A DNA stretch of 64,000 nt from Halobaculum halobium (lineage in GTDB: Archaea > Halobacteriota > Halobacteria > Halobacteriales > Haloferacaceae). Made by a program: the position numbers and the translations under genes. The notes below the pieces were generated by a model. That model was given only the letters and a program-made list of their open reading frames with translations, did no database searches and was not told the DNA's origin. The first letter of the stretch is position 1, and the number at the start of each line of letters is the position of its first letter. Below are positions 27,363 to 35,822 of the stretch, one piece after another. Location: the NCBI RefSeq assembly GCF_030127145.1, contig NZ_CP126158.1:2108001-2172000 (forward strand), in the 5' to 3' direction.

Positions 27363-28655
27363 TCACGTCTCGCCGTCGTCGTCGCCGAGCCACGGGAACC
27401 GGAGGGTGACGACGCTGCCGCCGCCCTCGCGGTCCGAGACGGCCGTGACGCCGCCCACCGTGTCGACGATCCAGTGGACCACCCACAGTCCCATGCCGGA
27501 ACTGGACTCCAGCGCGTCCTCGCCCCCCTCCTCGAGCACGGTGCGCTCGCGGTCGGGAAAGCCCGGGCCGTCGTCGGCGACCGCCACCTCGACGACCCCG
27601 CCGGCGCCGAGTCGGTCGCCGAACTCGGCGTCGGGACCGAGTGAGTCGGTGGCATCGGCGTCCGCGAGCGTCTCGTCGGGACGGACGCGCACGACGACCT
27701 CGACGGTCGGGTCCGACCGCCCGGCGTGCTCGACGGCGTTCTCGACGACGTTGTGGACGGCCGACTCCAGCAGGTCGTGCCCCGGGACGAGCGCCCGCAC
27801 GTCGTCCGACTCCGCCCGGATCGACACCGAGGCCTCGGGGTGGTCGCGGGCGACAGTGCCGACGACGCGCTCGGCGACGAGTGCGAGATCGGTCGCCCCC
27901 TCGATCGTCTCGTCGCCGAGCACCGCGTCCTCGGCGAGGCGAGCGTGGTCGCTCAGCCGCTCGATCCGCTCGGCGCGGGCCTCGATCCCGTCGAGATACT
28001 CGGCGATGTCGGCGTCGCCCTCGCGGCGCGCGTGGTCGAGGTAGCCCGCGATCACCGTGAGGTCGTTGCGAACGTCGTGGCGCAACACCCGGTTGAGAAC
28101 GGTCAACACCTCGACGAGGCGCTCGTAGCGGGCGGTCGCCTCCTCGGCCTCGGTCGTGCGCATCCGGACGCGCACGTCGCCGATGCCGACGGCGGCGCCG
28201 AAGACGACGCCGCCGCAGGCCCAGCCGCCGGCCGCGGCCGGCGAGAACGAGTCGAGCGCCCCGACGGCTGCGCTGTACGCCTGCATCACCACCGCGCCCA
28301 CGACCAGCGGGATCACCCCGACGACGAGCCAGCCGGCGAGACGGGCGTGGTGCTCGCGGGGCAGGTCCACGCGGGCGACCCACGTGAGCACGACGCCGTA
28401 GGCCCACACCGCACACAGCGGACCGACGAGCCCCAACACGATCGACCCCGGGCTCCGACCGGCCGAAGTGAACGCCAGCGTCGCGGTGCCGACGACGAGC
28501 GCGCCGGTGAACGCGCCGCTTGCTGCCAGCGCTCCGGAGAACCACGCCGGTCCCCCGGTGTCGTCGACGTCGGCGTCGACTTCGCGCTCGCCGGGTACAG
28601 TCGCCTCGCTGTCGGCATCGCTGTTGTGCCCCCCGGCCCGGCCCGCGTTCGTCAC
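27363..28655 (-). CDS. Membrane sensor histidine kinase
   Basis: HisKA/HATPase_c sensor kinase of about 430 residues. Four to five hydrophobic segments occupy about 35-155; the phospho-acceptor is His193 in LRHDVRNDLTVIAGYLD. The ATP-binding domain has the N box NVVENAVEHAG, the G1 box DDGPGF and the G2 box GMGLWVV. No PAS or GAF domain and no receiver domain are present, and no response regulator lies nearby. The GTG at 28655 is preferred because a TATA element (CGCTTATCC, about 28679-28687) lies 28 nt upstream; the frame is open to ATG at 28751. The signal is unknown. Confidence 0.9.
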   Translation of the reverse strand: MTNAGRAGGHNSDADSEATVPGEREVDADVDDTGGPAWFSGALAASGAFTGALVVGTATLAFTSAGRSPGSIVLGLVGPLCAVWAYGVVLTWVARVDLPREHHARLAGWLVVGVIPLVVGAVVMQAYSAAVGALDSFSPAAAGGWACGGVVFGAAVGIGDVRVRMRTTEAEEATARYERLVEVLTVLNRVLRHDVRNDLTVIAGYLDHARREGDADIAEYLDGIEARAERIERLSDHARLAEDAVLGDETIEGATDLALVAERVVGTVARDHPEASVSIRAESDDVRALVPGHDLLESAVHNVVENAVEHAGRSDPTVEVVVRVRPDETLADADATDSLGPDAEFGDRLGAGGVVEVAVADDGPGFPDRERTVLEEGGEDALESSSGMGLWVVHWIVDTVGGVTAVSDREGGGSVVTLRFPWLGDDDGET

Positions 28656-28833
28656 TGCGGGTCGATTCGACCCCTGACGGATAAGCGTACCTTCCCAGCT
28701 ATCACCGCGTGCGACGAGGGCTCGATCCCGCTGGACGATCGTCCCCTCCAACCCCGAACCTCGTGGTAACCGTTCGCGAGGGGTGAGAACAGGGATCGAC
28801 CGAGTTTAAAGCCTCGCGCCGGAACCAACCGGT

Positions 28834-30138
28834 ATGCACGGTCGAACGTACACGGCTGACGCGACCCCCGGCGAGGCGGCCACTGTCGCCGGCTGGGTCC
28901 ACGAAACTCGCGATCTGGGCGGCATCGCGTTCCTGATCCTCCGCGACAAGACCGGGAAGATCCAGGTGAAACTGGAGAAAGACGAGATGGACGAGGCGAT
29001 GGTCGACACCGGCCTCGACGCGCACCGCGAATCCGTCCTGAAGGTCGAGGGCGACGTGAAAGAGGAGCCACGCGCGCCCACCGGCGTCGAGGTCGTCCCG
29101 ACGGACATCGAGGTCGTCGCGCCTGCTGACCCCGAACTCCCGCTCGACCCCTCCGGAAAGGTCGACGCGGAGCTGCCGACCCGACTCGACAACCGCACGC
29201 TCGACCTCCGCAAGCCGTCGGTGCAGGCGGTCTTCGAGATCCGCGCGGAGCTGCTTCGCGCCGTCCGCGACGCCTTCCGGAGCCACGACGCCACCGAGAT
29301 CAACACGCCGAAGATCGTCGCCACCGGGACGGAGGGCGGCACCGAGCTGTTCCCCATCTCCTACTTCGGCGAGGAGGCGTTCATGAACCAGAGCCCACAG
29401 CTGTTCAAGCAGCTCATGGCCGGTTCCAACCTCGAACGCGTCTTCGAGATCGGCCCGATCTTCCGCGCCGAGGAGCACAACACGCCGCGCCACCTCAACG
29501 AGGCCCACTCCATCGACTTCGAGGGCGCCTTCTGCGACCACACCGAGGCGATGGACGTCGCCGAGGCGGTCACGAAGGCTGCCTACGAGGCCGTCGCCGA
29601 GAACTGCGCCGACGAGCTGGAGGAGCTCGGCATCGCCGAGGAGTTCGCGGTCCCCTCGGGCGACTTCCCGCGCCTGAGCTACCAGGAGGCGCTCGACCGC
29701 GTCAACGCGACGGGCGAGCTCGACGAGCACCTCGTGTGGGGCGACGACCTCTCGACGGAGGCCGAGCACGTGCTCGGGCAGGAGGTCGGCGAGCACTACT
29801 TCATCACCGACTGGCCCTCGGAGGTCAAGCCGTTCTACATCAAGGACCACGACGACGACGACGAGAAGTCGACCGGCTTCGACATGATGCACCCGCGCAT
29901 GGAGCTGGTGTCGGGCGGCCAGCGCGAGCACCGCCACGAGCAGCTCATCGCCGGCTTCGAGCAGCAGGGGCTCGACCCCGAGGAGTTCGAGTACTACACC
30001 AAGATGTTCCGCTACGGTATGCCGCCCCACGCCGGCTGGGGGATGGGCGCCGAGCGCCTCCTCATGACGATGCTCGATCTGGACAACATCCGCGAGGCCG
30101 TGCTCTTCCCGCGCGACCGCCAGCGGCTCTCGCCGTAA
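28834..30138 (+). CDS. aspS: Aspartyl-tRNA synthetase
   Basis: Class IIb aminoacyl-tRNA synthetase, 434 residues, of the archaeal/eukaryal type. An N-terminal OB-fold anticodon-binding domain (about 15-105) is followed by the catalytic core: motif 2 is [14 protein letters not shown] and motif 3 is [14 protein letters not shown]. The 434-residue length excludes the larger bacterial form. A non-discriminating enzyme feeding Asp-tRNA(Asn) to GatCAB is likely, since gatB is present in this window, but this is inference. The ATG follows GTTTAAAG by about 28 nt. Confidence 0.97.
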   Translation: MHGRTYTADATPGEAATVAGWVHETRDLGGIAFLILRDKTGKIQVKLEKDEMDEAMVDTGLDAHRESVLKVEGDVKEEPRAPTGVEVVPTDIEVVAPADPELPLDPSGKVDAELPTRLDNRTLDLRKPSVQAVFEIRAELLRAVRDAFRSHDATEINTPKIVATGTEGGTELFPISYFGEEAFMNQSPQLFKQLMAGSNLERVFEIGPIFRAEEHNTPRHLNEAHSIDFEGAFCDHTEAMDVAEAVTKAAYEAVAENCADELEELGIAEEFAVPSGDFPRLSYQEALDRVNATGELDEHLVWGDDLSTEAEHVLGQEVGEHYFITDWPSEVKPFYIKDHDDDDEKSTGFDMMHPRMELVSGGQREHRHEQLIAGFEQQGLDPEEFEYYTKMFRYGMPPHAGWGMGAERLLMTMLDLDNIREAVLFPRDRQRLSP

Positions 30139-30189
30139 TCGGTCGCGAGCGTCGTCGCCGCGGCGTCCGCGGACCGGTCGCGACGCGAC

Positions 30190-30753
30190 TCACCTGACAC
30201 GCTCGTTCTCGCCGGCGTCGCCGCGCCGCCAGCGCGCCACCTCGGCGCCGCAGTCGACACACTCGGTGATCAGCTGTGACTCGTCGTCGGACGCGCGTTC
30301 GATCGACACCGCGACCTCGTCGCCGCAGGCGGGACAGTCGTCGCGCTTCAACTGCTCGCCGTACGCCAGCGGCGCGCCCAGCGCGAGCGCGGTCACTCTC
30401 CCGTCGCTGCGGTTCCACCCGCGCTGGAACTGCCCCGGCGGGACCCGGATCGCCTCCATCGGCCCGACCTCGATCTCCCGTCGCTCCGCGGATTCCCCGG
30501 GGTCAGCCGAGCCGACGGGGTCGGCCGAATTCCCGGGCTCGGGACCGACGACCCACGTCGCCGTCCCCGACAGCACGACGAACACCTCCTCTTGCACCTC
30601 GTGGTTGTGGTAGGCGAACGCGAAGGAGTCGCCCGGCGCGAGTTCGTAGTAGTTGATCGCGAGGTCCTCGCAGCCGAGCGGCTCGGTGAGGTGGCGCATC
30701 ACCGCGGCCGGCTGCAGGGAGTTGTCGAGGTCGTCGACGACGACGTGATCCAT
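30190..30753 (-). CDS. Cupin protein with C-terminal zinc ribbon
   Basis: Protein of 187 residues. A cupin barrel occupies about 25-110, with metal ligands in the HNHEVQEEVFVVLSG motif (two His and a Glu). A C-terminal zinc ribbon has CPAC (about 143-146) and CVDC (about 168-171). A short acidic and glycine-rich insert (about 70-90) lies in the barrel. The start ATG at 30753 is chosen because the cupin begins there; the open frame upstream is Arg-rich shadow. The function is unknown; the combination suggests a regulator or metal sensor rather than an enzyme. Confidence 0.8.
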   Translation of the reverse strand: MDHVVVDDLDNSLQPAAVMRHLTEPLGCEDLAINYYELAPGDSFAFAYHNHEVQEEVFVVLSGTATWVVGPEPGNSADPVGSADPGESAERREIEVGPMEAIRVPPGQFQRGWNRSDGRVTALALGAPLAYGEQLKRDDCPACGDEVAVSIERASDDESQLITECVDCGAEVARWRRGDAGENERVR

Positions 30754-30904
30754 GCGTTGACGAGTCGCACGGACGGGCAAAAGCGCGCGGGTCTCGGCCG
30801 TCGCCGCGCCGCCGCCCCACACCGCCGGCGCGCTGTCGACGCTGACCCGGGCCGAACTCAGTCGCCGGCGTCGCCGCCGAAGCGACCGGCGGGAACCGAA
30901 ACCC

Positions 30905-30934
30905 ATACTCGCGCCCCGGCAGTTGCGCGAGTAT
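30905..30934. repeat. 10-bp perfect inverted repeat across the pantoate kinase start
   Basis: Arms ATACTCGCGC (30905-30914) and GCGCGAGTAT (30925-30934) are separated by ten bases, centre-to-centre 20 bases or two helical turns. The left arm lies at TATA position for a leaderless transcript; the right arm contains the first two bases of the pantoate kinase ATG. This fits an operator, or an RNA hairpin if transcription starts further upstream. Confidence 0.55.
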
Positions 30935-31798
30935 GGACGAGGCGACCGCGTTCGCGCCGGGCCACGTCACCGCCTTCTTCGCGCCGTACCCCGACCGCGA
31001 CCCCGCGCGCGCCGGTTCGCGCGGCGCCGGACTCGCGCTGTCGGACGGCGTCGAGGTGACGGTCCGACCGGCCGACGACGCGGACACGGCCGACGACGGG
31101 CCGACTACTGGGACCGACCTGAAACTGGACGGCGTCCCCGCCGAGGTGGAGCCCGTCGAGCGGGTCCTCGGGGAGTTGAACGTCGCCGCCGAAGTCGAGG
31201 TCGACAGCGACGTGCCCGTCGGCGCGGGCTTCGGGGTCTCGGGGGCGGCCGCGTTGGCGACGGCCTTCGCCGCGAACGCCGTGTTCGGACTGGAGCGCTC
31301 GGAAAACGACCTCGTGCGCGTCGCCCACGCCGCAGAAGCCGCCGCCGGTACCGGTCTCGGCGACGTGGTCGGCCAGTTCCGCGGGGGACTCCCGGTCCGA
31401 CTGGAGCCGGGCGCTCCCGGCTACGGCCGCATGGACGGCGTACCGGCGCGTCCCCGCGTCGAGTACGTCTCCTTCGGCGAACTCTCGACCGAGCGCGTGC
31501 TCGGCGGGGACCTCGATCCCGTCCGCGAGGCGGGGAGGTGGCGCTGACGCGGCTGATGCGCGCGCCCGACGAGCTGGAACTGCTGGCGGCCGGCCGGGAA
31601 TTCGCCGGCGAGGCCGGCCTGCTGGTGCCCGAGGTCGCCGAGGCCGTCGAGGCCGTCGAGGCCGAGGGCGGACTCGCGTCGATGGCGATGCTCGGCCGCA
31701 CGGTGTACGCGCTCGGCACCGGGCTCACCGACGCCGGCTACGACGCCGCGGCGTGTTCGGTCCATCCGACGGGGGCGACGCTCGCCACCGAGGAGTAG
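30933..31798 (+). pseudogene. Pantoate kinase (GHMP family), interrupted by a one-base frameshift
   Basis: Archaeal route to CoA: phosphorylates pantoate to 4-phosphopantoate, used by the enzyme encoded next. Reading from 30933 gives the N-terminal 195 or so residues, with FAPGHVTAFF and the GHMP ATP-binding motif PVGAGFGVSGAAAL, and then stops at 31547. The remaining 87 or so residues (LTRLMRAPDELELLAAGR to SVHPTGATLATEE) continue in another frame from about 31537 to 31798. Adding one G to the GGGG at 31532-31535 restores a single 288-residue protein (junction EAGEVALTRL). Because CoA synthesis needs this step, a sequencing error is the leading explanation; a true recent mutation is the alternative. 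Confidence 0.85.
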
Positions 31799-31847
31799 AC
31801 CGCTCCGAGTGGATGCGCTTTTCGCACCCCGGGTTCGATCCGGAGAC

Positions 31848-32666
31848 ATGACCGAGGACGCGCCGGACGAATCCGGCGACGGCGACGCCACCGACCCCGA
31901 GGTCCCCGCGGACCCCGAGCACGAGTCGGAGATCCCCGAGGACCACCCGCGCTACCAGTCGCTGCTCACGCGCCACCGCATCGAACACGGAGTCGACTTG
32001 GGCATCACCTCAAAGCAGGGGCTCATCGCGGAGGGCCGCGGCGAGGCGTTCGACTACCTGCTCGGGGAGGAGACGCTCCCCTCGGCCGACGCCGCCGCCC
32101 GCGCCGCCGCCGCGTACCTCCTGCTGGCCGAGCACCCGGTGCTCTCGGTGAACGGCAACGTCGCGGCGCTGGTGCCCGGCGAAATCGTCGAGCTCGCCGC
32201 GGCGACGGGCGCCGACATCGAGGTGAACCTGTTCAACCGCACCCCCGAGCGAATGGAGGCGATCGCCGAGCACCTCCGCGAGCACGGCGCGAGCGAGGTG
32301 AAAGGCCTCACCGCGGACGGCCGCATTCCCGGCTTGAGCCACGAGCGCGCGAAGGTGGACGCCGACGGCATCGGCGACGCCGACGTGGTCGTCGTGCCGC
32401 TGGAGGACGGCGACCGTGCGGAGGCGCTGGGCGCGATGGGGAAGACCGAGATCGTGATCGACCTGAACCCGATGAGCCGCTCCGCGCAGGTCGCCGCGGT
32501 TCCCATCGTCGACAACATCATCCGCGCCGTTCCCAATATCACCCGCCACGCCGAGGAACTGGCCGACGCGAGCGACGACGAACTGCGGGACATAACCGCG
32601 TCGTTCGACCGGGAGGCCGCGCTGGCGGAGGCCGAGCGGGCGATCCGCGAGGGCGACCTGGACTGA
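31848..32666 (+). CDS. 4-phosphopantoate-beta-alanine ligase (phosphopantothenate synthetase)
   Basis: ATP-dependent ligation of 4-phosphopantoate with beta-alanine giving 4'-phosphopantothenate, the archaeal alternative to pantothenate synthetase plus pantothenate kinase. The 272-residue protein has an acidic N-terminus (about 1-35), then the family core: SLLTRHRIEHGVDLGITSKQ, VNGNVAALVPGE, VNLFNRTPERM and IDLNPMSRSAQ. It follows pantoate kinase by 49 bases, matching their consecutive pathway steps. The ATG at 31848 is about 30 nt after a CGCTTTTCGC element. Confidence 0.94.
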   Translation: MTEDAPDESGDGDATDPEVPADPEHESEIPEDHPRYQSLLTRHRIEHGVDLGITSKQGLIAEGRGEAFDYLLGEETLPSADAAARAAAAYLLLAEHPVLSVNGNVAALVPGEIVELAAATGADIEVNLFNRTPERMEAIAEHLREHGASEVKGLTADGRIPGLSHERAKVDADGIGDADVVVVPLEDGDRAEALGAMGKTEIVIDLNPMSRSAQVAAVPIVDNIIRAVPNITRHAEELADASDDELRDITASFDREAALAEAERAIREGDLD

Positions 32667-32788
32667 ATTCGAGGGCGACGACCCGGATCGAGCGAGGCGG
32701 GGACTTTCGCGGTCGCGGTCGCGACGGGCCCTTCGATCGCTCAGAACCGAAACAGCTACTATCGACTCGCGACTCCCACACCGATCCG

Positions 32789-33340
32789 ATGCCCGACATC
32801 CGCGGCGTTGCCCTCGGCGCCATCCGCCACCCGGCCACCGGCGAGTACCTCGTCCAGCGGCTCCCCGGAACTGACGACACCCACTTTCACCGCTTCATCG
32901 GCGGGGGGATCCACGTCGGCGAGGCGAGCGACGCGGCGCTGGAGCGGGAGTTCCGCGAGGAACTGGGCGTCGCCGTCGAGGCCGGCCCGGCGGTCTGTAC
33001 CGTCGAAAACCTGTTCGAGTGGGGCGGCGACTCCCACCACGAGTTCGCGATCGTGCGCGAGGCGACGTTCGCCGACGATTCGCTGTACGATCGCGATCGA
33101 TTCACCGGCGTCGAGGACGACGGCGGCGACGATGGCGGCGACGACGACCGATTCGAGTACGAGGCGTACTGGCGCTCGTTGACGGCGTTGCGGGCGGCCG
33201 ACGCGCCCTTCTTCCCCGTCGGCGTCGCCGACGCGGTCGCGGTCGACGGGCACACGCACGTCGTCAGTCCACTCGACGCGGACGCCGGGGCCGTCGCCGA
33301 CGCGGTCACCGGTGCCGACACTGACGCCGTCGACGAGTGA
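32789..33340 (+). CDS. NUDIX hydrolase
   Basis: Nucleoside-diphosphate-linked pyrophosphatase family member, 183 residues. The Nudix box is complete: GGIHVGE followed by REFREELGV (about 35-57), with the Glu residues that bind divalent metal. An acidic Asp/Gly insert (about 108-118) and a C-terminal acidic tail are haloarchaeal features. The substrate is not evident. It is a single gene between phosphopantothenate synthetase and the convergent oxidoreductase. Confidence 0.88.
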   Translation: MPDIRGVALGAIRHPATGEYLVQRLPGTDDTHFHRFIGGGIHVGEASDAALEREFREELGVAVEAGPAVCTVENLFEWGGDSHHEFAIVREATFADDSLYDRDRFTGVEDDGGDDGGDDDRFEYEAYWRSLTALRAADAPFFPVGVADAVAVDGHTHVVSPLDADAGAVADAVTGADTDAVDE

Positions 33341-34447
33341 TCAGTCGAACCCCGATAGCAGCGTCACGAGCCACTGCATCGCGTCCCCTCGCTCGCGCAC
33401 CTCTACCGATTCGACCCACTTCACCCACTGGAACCCTCGTCGCCCCGGTGCGACCAGCCGCGCGGGCGCGCCGTGACCGTGCGAGAGCGGTTCGCCGCGA
33501 ACGTGCGTCGCCACCAGCGCCTCGCGCGCCTCGTCGATCGGGAGCGACCACCGGTAGCCCGTCACCGACGTGAACCGCACGTAGCGCGCGCGTTCGCCGT
33601 CCGCGCCTGCCGAGTCGAGCAGGTCGCCGACGCGGACGCCGCCCCAGCGCTGGTGGGTGTACCACCCGGAGGTGCAGTCGAGCGTCGCCGCCAGTTCCGC
33701 GTCGGGGTCGCCGCCGCCGATCGCTTCGAACGGGAGGTCGAGTTCCTGATCGACCAGCCCCCGTACCGAGAGCGACCACGACTCGCGGTCGACGGGGTCG
33801 GGGTCGTCGGCGACCCACGAGGTCACCGGGAAGCCGCCGCCCTCCGTCTCGGTGTCGTAGAGGTCTCCGGTCGGTTTCGACCCCGTGAAGCGACGACCCG
33901 CCCCGCCGAGGACGCGGTCGGCCGTTTCGGTCGCGCGCCAGGCGACGGTCCCGGCGACGAGCAGCGCGCCCGTCCGCAGCGCCGCGCGCCGGTCGAGGTC
34001 CACGTCGCGCGGGGAGTGGTACCGGCCCCGGAGGTGCCACAGCACCAGCGGGACGAGCAGCAGACCGAGGCCGACGTGGAGGTTGAGCGTCGTCCACGCG
34101 AGCACCGGGACGTTGCCGCCGAGCACCCAGAAGACGCCCGTTCCGAGGGAAGCGAGCGTCACGACCGCCTGCAGCACCGAGAGCGGGGTGAAGCGATCCC
34201 ACGCCGCCGCAGTCGTGACCCGCCGACGGACGCGGTACAGCTTGAACGCGACGAGCGCCGCGAGCGTCAGCCCGACCGTCGAGTGGAGCCAGAACACCCA
34301 CGCACCGCTCGGCGTCCCGCGGGTGAACGAGTACAGCCCGGAGACCACTTCGACGGCGACAGAGACCGCGATGGCCCAGTCGACGACGCGGGCCGGCGGC
34401 TCGCTCGCGCGCAGGGAGCGCACGACGGCCCCGCGGAGGCGACTCAT
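33341..34447 (-). CDS. Membrane-anchored molybdopterin oxidoreductase (sulfite-oxidase fold fused to cytochrome-b-like domain)
   Basis: Protein of 368 residues. The N-terminal half has four predicted helices with His residues suited to haem b (H55 in WLHSTVG; H124, H138 and H144 in the LNLHVG...WHLRGRYH region). The C-terminal half is the sulfite-oxidase-type molybdopterin domain, with Mo-ligand Cys258 in LDCTSGWYTHQRWGGV and the pocket SHGHGAPARL. In many bacteria the related MsrP and MsrQ are two proteins; here both functions appear fused. No signal peptide precedes the first helix. The physiological substrate is unknown. ATG 34474 is an alternative start. Confidence 0.85.
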   Translation of the reverse strand: MSRLRGAVVRSLRASEPPARVVDWAIAVSVAVEVVSGLYSFTRGTPSGAWVFWLHSTVGLTLAALVAFKLYRVRRRVTTAAAWDRFTPLSVLQAVVTLASLGTGVFWVLGGNVPVLAWTTLNLHVGLGLLLVPLVLWHLRGRYHSPRDVDLDRRAALRTGALLVAGTVAWRATETADRVLGGAGRRFTGSKPTGDLYDTETEGGGFPVTSWVADDPDPVDRESWSLSVRGLVDQELDLPFEAIGGGDPDAELAATLDCTSGWYTHQRWGGVRVGDLLDSAGADGERARYVRFTSVTGYRWSLPIDEAREALVATHVRGEPLSHGHGAPARLVAPGRRGFQWVKWVESVEVRERGDAMQWLVTLLSGFD

Positions 34448-34610
34448 GTCCGATCGGAGGGGCCGGATCGACATAGGTTCGTGGCCGCTCGTCGCCCGCG
34501 ATGCCCCCGGCCACCGTCCGCAACGTCCCCGCCGGTCGCCTGCAACGCCCGCGGCGGGGACCGCGACCGCGACGGCAACGCACAAGTCCCGCTCGGTCGT
34601 CGTCCCGTGC

Positions 34611-35345
34611 ATGCCAGTCGCACTCGTCACCGGTTCGTCGCGCGGTATCGGCGCGGCGATCGCCGAACGCTTCGCCGCCGACGGTTACGACGTCGCCGTC
34701 AACTACCACACCTCCGAGGACGCCGCCGAGGAGACGGCCGACGCGGTCCGCGCACACGGCCAGGACGCCCTCGTCGTCGGCGCGGACGTCGCCGACCCCG
34801 ACGCCGCGGCGCGTCTCGTCGACGCCGCGGTCGACGACCTCGGCGGCCTCGATCACGTGGTCAACAACGCTGGCATCGACCAGCACGTCTACACCGAGGA
34901 GCTCTCACCCGACGATTTCGACCGCGTGATGGACACGAACGTCAACTCGGTGTTCAACGTCACCAAGGCGGCGCTGGGGACCCTCCGCGACAGCGACGCC
35001 GAACCCACGCCCTCGGTCACCAACGTCTCGTCGATCCTCGCGTACACCGGCGCGCCGATCGAGGTCCACTACGCCGGATCGAAGGGGGCGATCATCTCGA
35101 TCACGAAGAGTCACGCCCGCGACTTCGCCCCCGATGTCCGGGTGAACGCGGTCGCGCCGGGGCACGTCGAGACGGACATGACGAGCGACCGCAGCGAGGC
35201 CGAGAAACGAGAAGAACTGGCGGAGATCCCGATGGGGTACTACGGCCAGCCGGCGGACATCGCGGAGGCGGTCGCGTACCTCCGCGACGCGCGGTTCGTC
35301 ACCGGGGAGACGCTCAACGTGAACGGCGGGGAGTTGATGCGGTAG
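34611..35345 (+). CDS. Short-chain dehydrogenase/reductase (FabG-like)
   Basis: NAD(P)-dependent oxidoreductase of 244 residues. It has the nucleotide motif TGSSRGIG (7-14), NNAG (about 85-88), catalytic Ser in NVSSIL, and YAGSK with catalytic Tyr and Lys. The C-terminal VTGETLNVNGGELM matches 3-oxoacyl-[ACP] reductase-like SDRs. Haloarchaea do not use type II fatty-acid synthesis as a main route, so the true substrate is open. The ATG at 34611 is the natural start; the frame is open upstream but without conserved sequence. Confidence 0.9.
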   Translation: MPVALVTGSSRGIGAAIAERFAADGYDVAVNYHTSEDAAEETADAVRAHGQDALVVGADVADPDAAARLVDAAVDDLGGLDHVVNNAGIDQHVYTEELSPDDFDRVMDTNVNSVFNVTKAALGTLRDSDAEPTPSVTNVSSILAYTGAPIEVHYAGSKGAIISITKSHARDFAPDVRVNAVAPGHVETDMTSDRSEAEKREELAEIPMGYYGQPADIAEAVAYLRDARFVTGETLNVNGGELMR

Positions 35346-35373
35346 CGCGTCTCAGCCGCGTACCGACGCGACC

Positions 35374-35715
35374 TCACTCGCCGCGCAGCCACTGCCGGCG
35401 CACCTCGTACTCCTCCTCGTCGAGTTCGCCGCGGGCGTACCGGCGATCGAGCACGTTGCGGGCGTCGGCGTCCCGCTCGTCGCTGCCGGCTCGGGTCGCC
35501 AGCGTGACGGCGCCGTAGACGATCGCGCCGAGGACGGCGAGCATCACGAGCAGACCCAGCAGCCCTCCCCAGGCGCCGGCCCACGGGAACAGGCCGCCGC
35601 CCATCGTCCCGCCGGCCCACCCGCCGCCCGCCATGCCGCCGCCCGTTCCGGGTCCCATCGGTCCGTGCGGACCGGCCTGTGCGAGCACGTCGAGCAGTGT
35701 GACCATCGTGTTCAT
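35374..35715 (-). CDS. Small SHOCT-domain membrane protein
   Basis: Protein of 113 residues: a Gly/Met/Pro-rich N-terminal region (about 14-42, repeated GGGMAGGGW-like units), one membrane helix (about 48-72) and a C-terminal SHOCT motif (LDRRYARGELDEEEYEVRR). The start ATG at 35715 has a second ATG three codons later. The orientation is convergent with the SDR gene. The function is unknown; the second SHOCT protein in this window has a different architecture. Confidence 0.85.
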   Translation of the reverse strand: MNTMVTLLDVLAQAGPHGPMGPGTGGGMAGGGWAGGTMGGGLFPWAGAWGGLLGLLVMLAVLGAIVYGAVTLATRAGSDERDADARNVLDRRYARGELDEEEYEVRRQWLRGE

Positions 35716-35822
35716 TTACAGTTGTGTATTTGGGCATCAAGGCTGTCTGCGTTACGACGGTTCTCGGATGCTGGGACTCGCGTTCCGGCGAGGCGGTCCG
35801 ACAGCTCCGGCCGCGGATCCGC

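Noticed and set aside
31825-31850. T-arm-like sequence CCCCGGGTTCGATCCGG suggesting a tRNA end
   Set aside because: The 5' part would fall inside the pantoate kinase coding sequence, no acceptor or anticodon arm fits, and the ATG of the next gene lies directly after.
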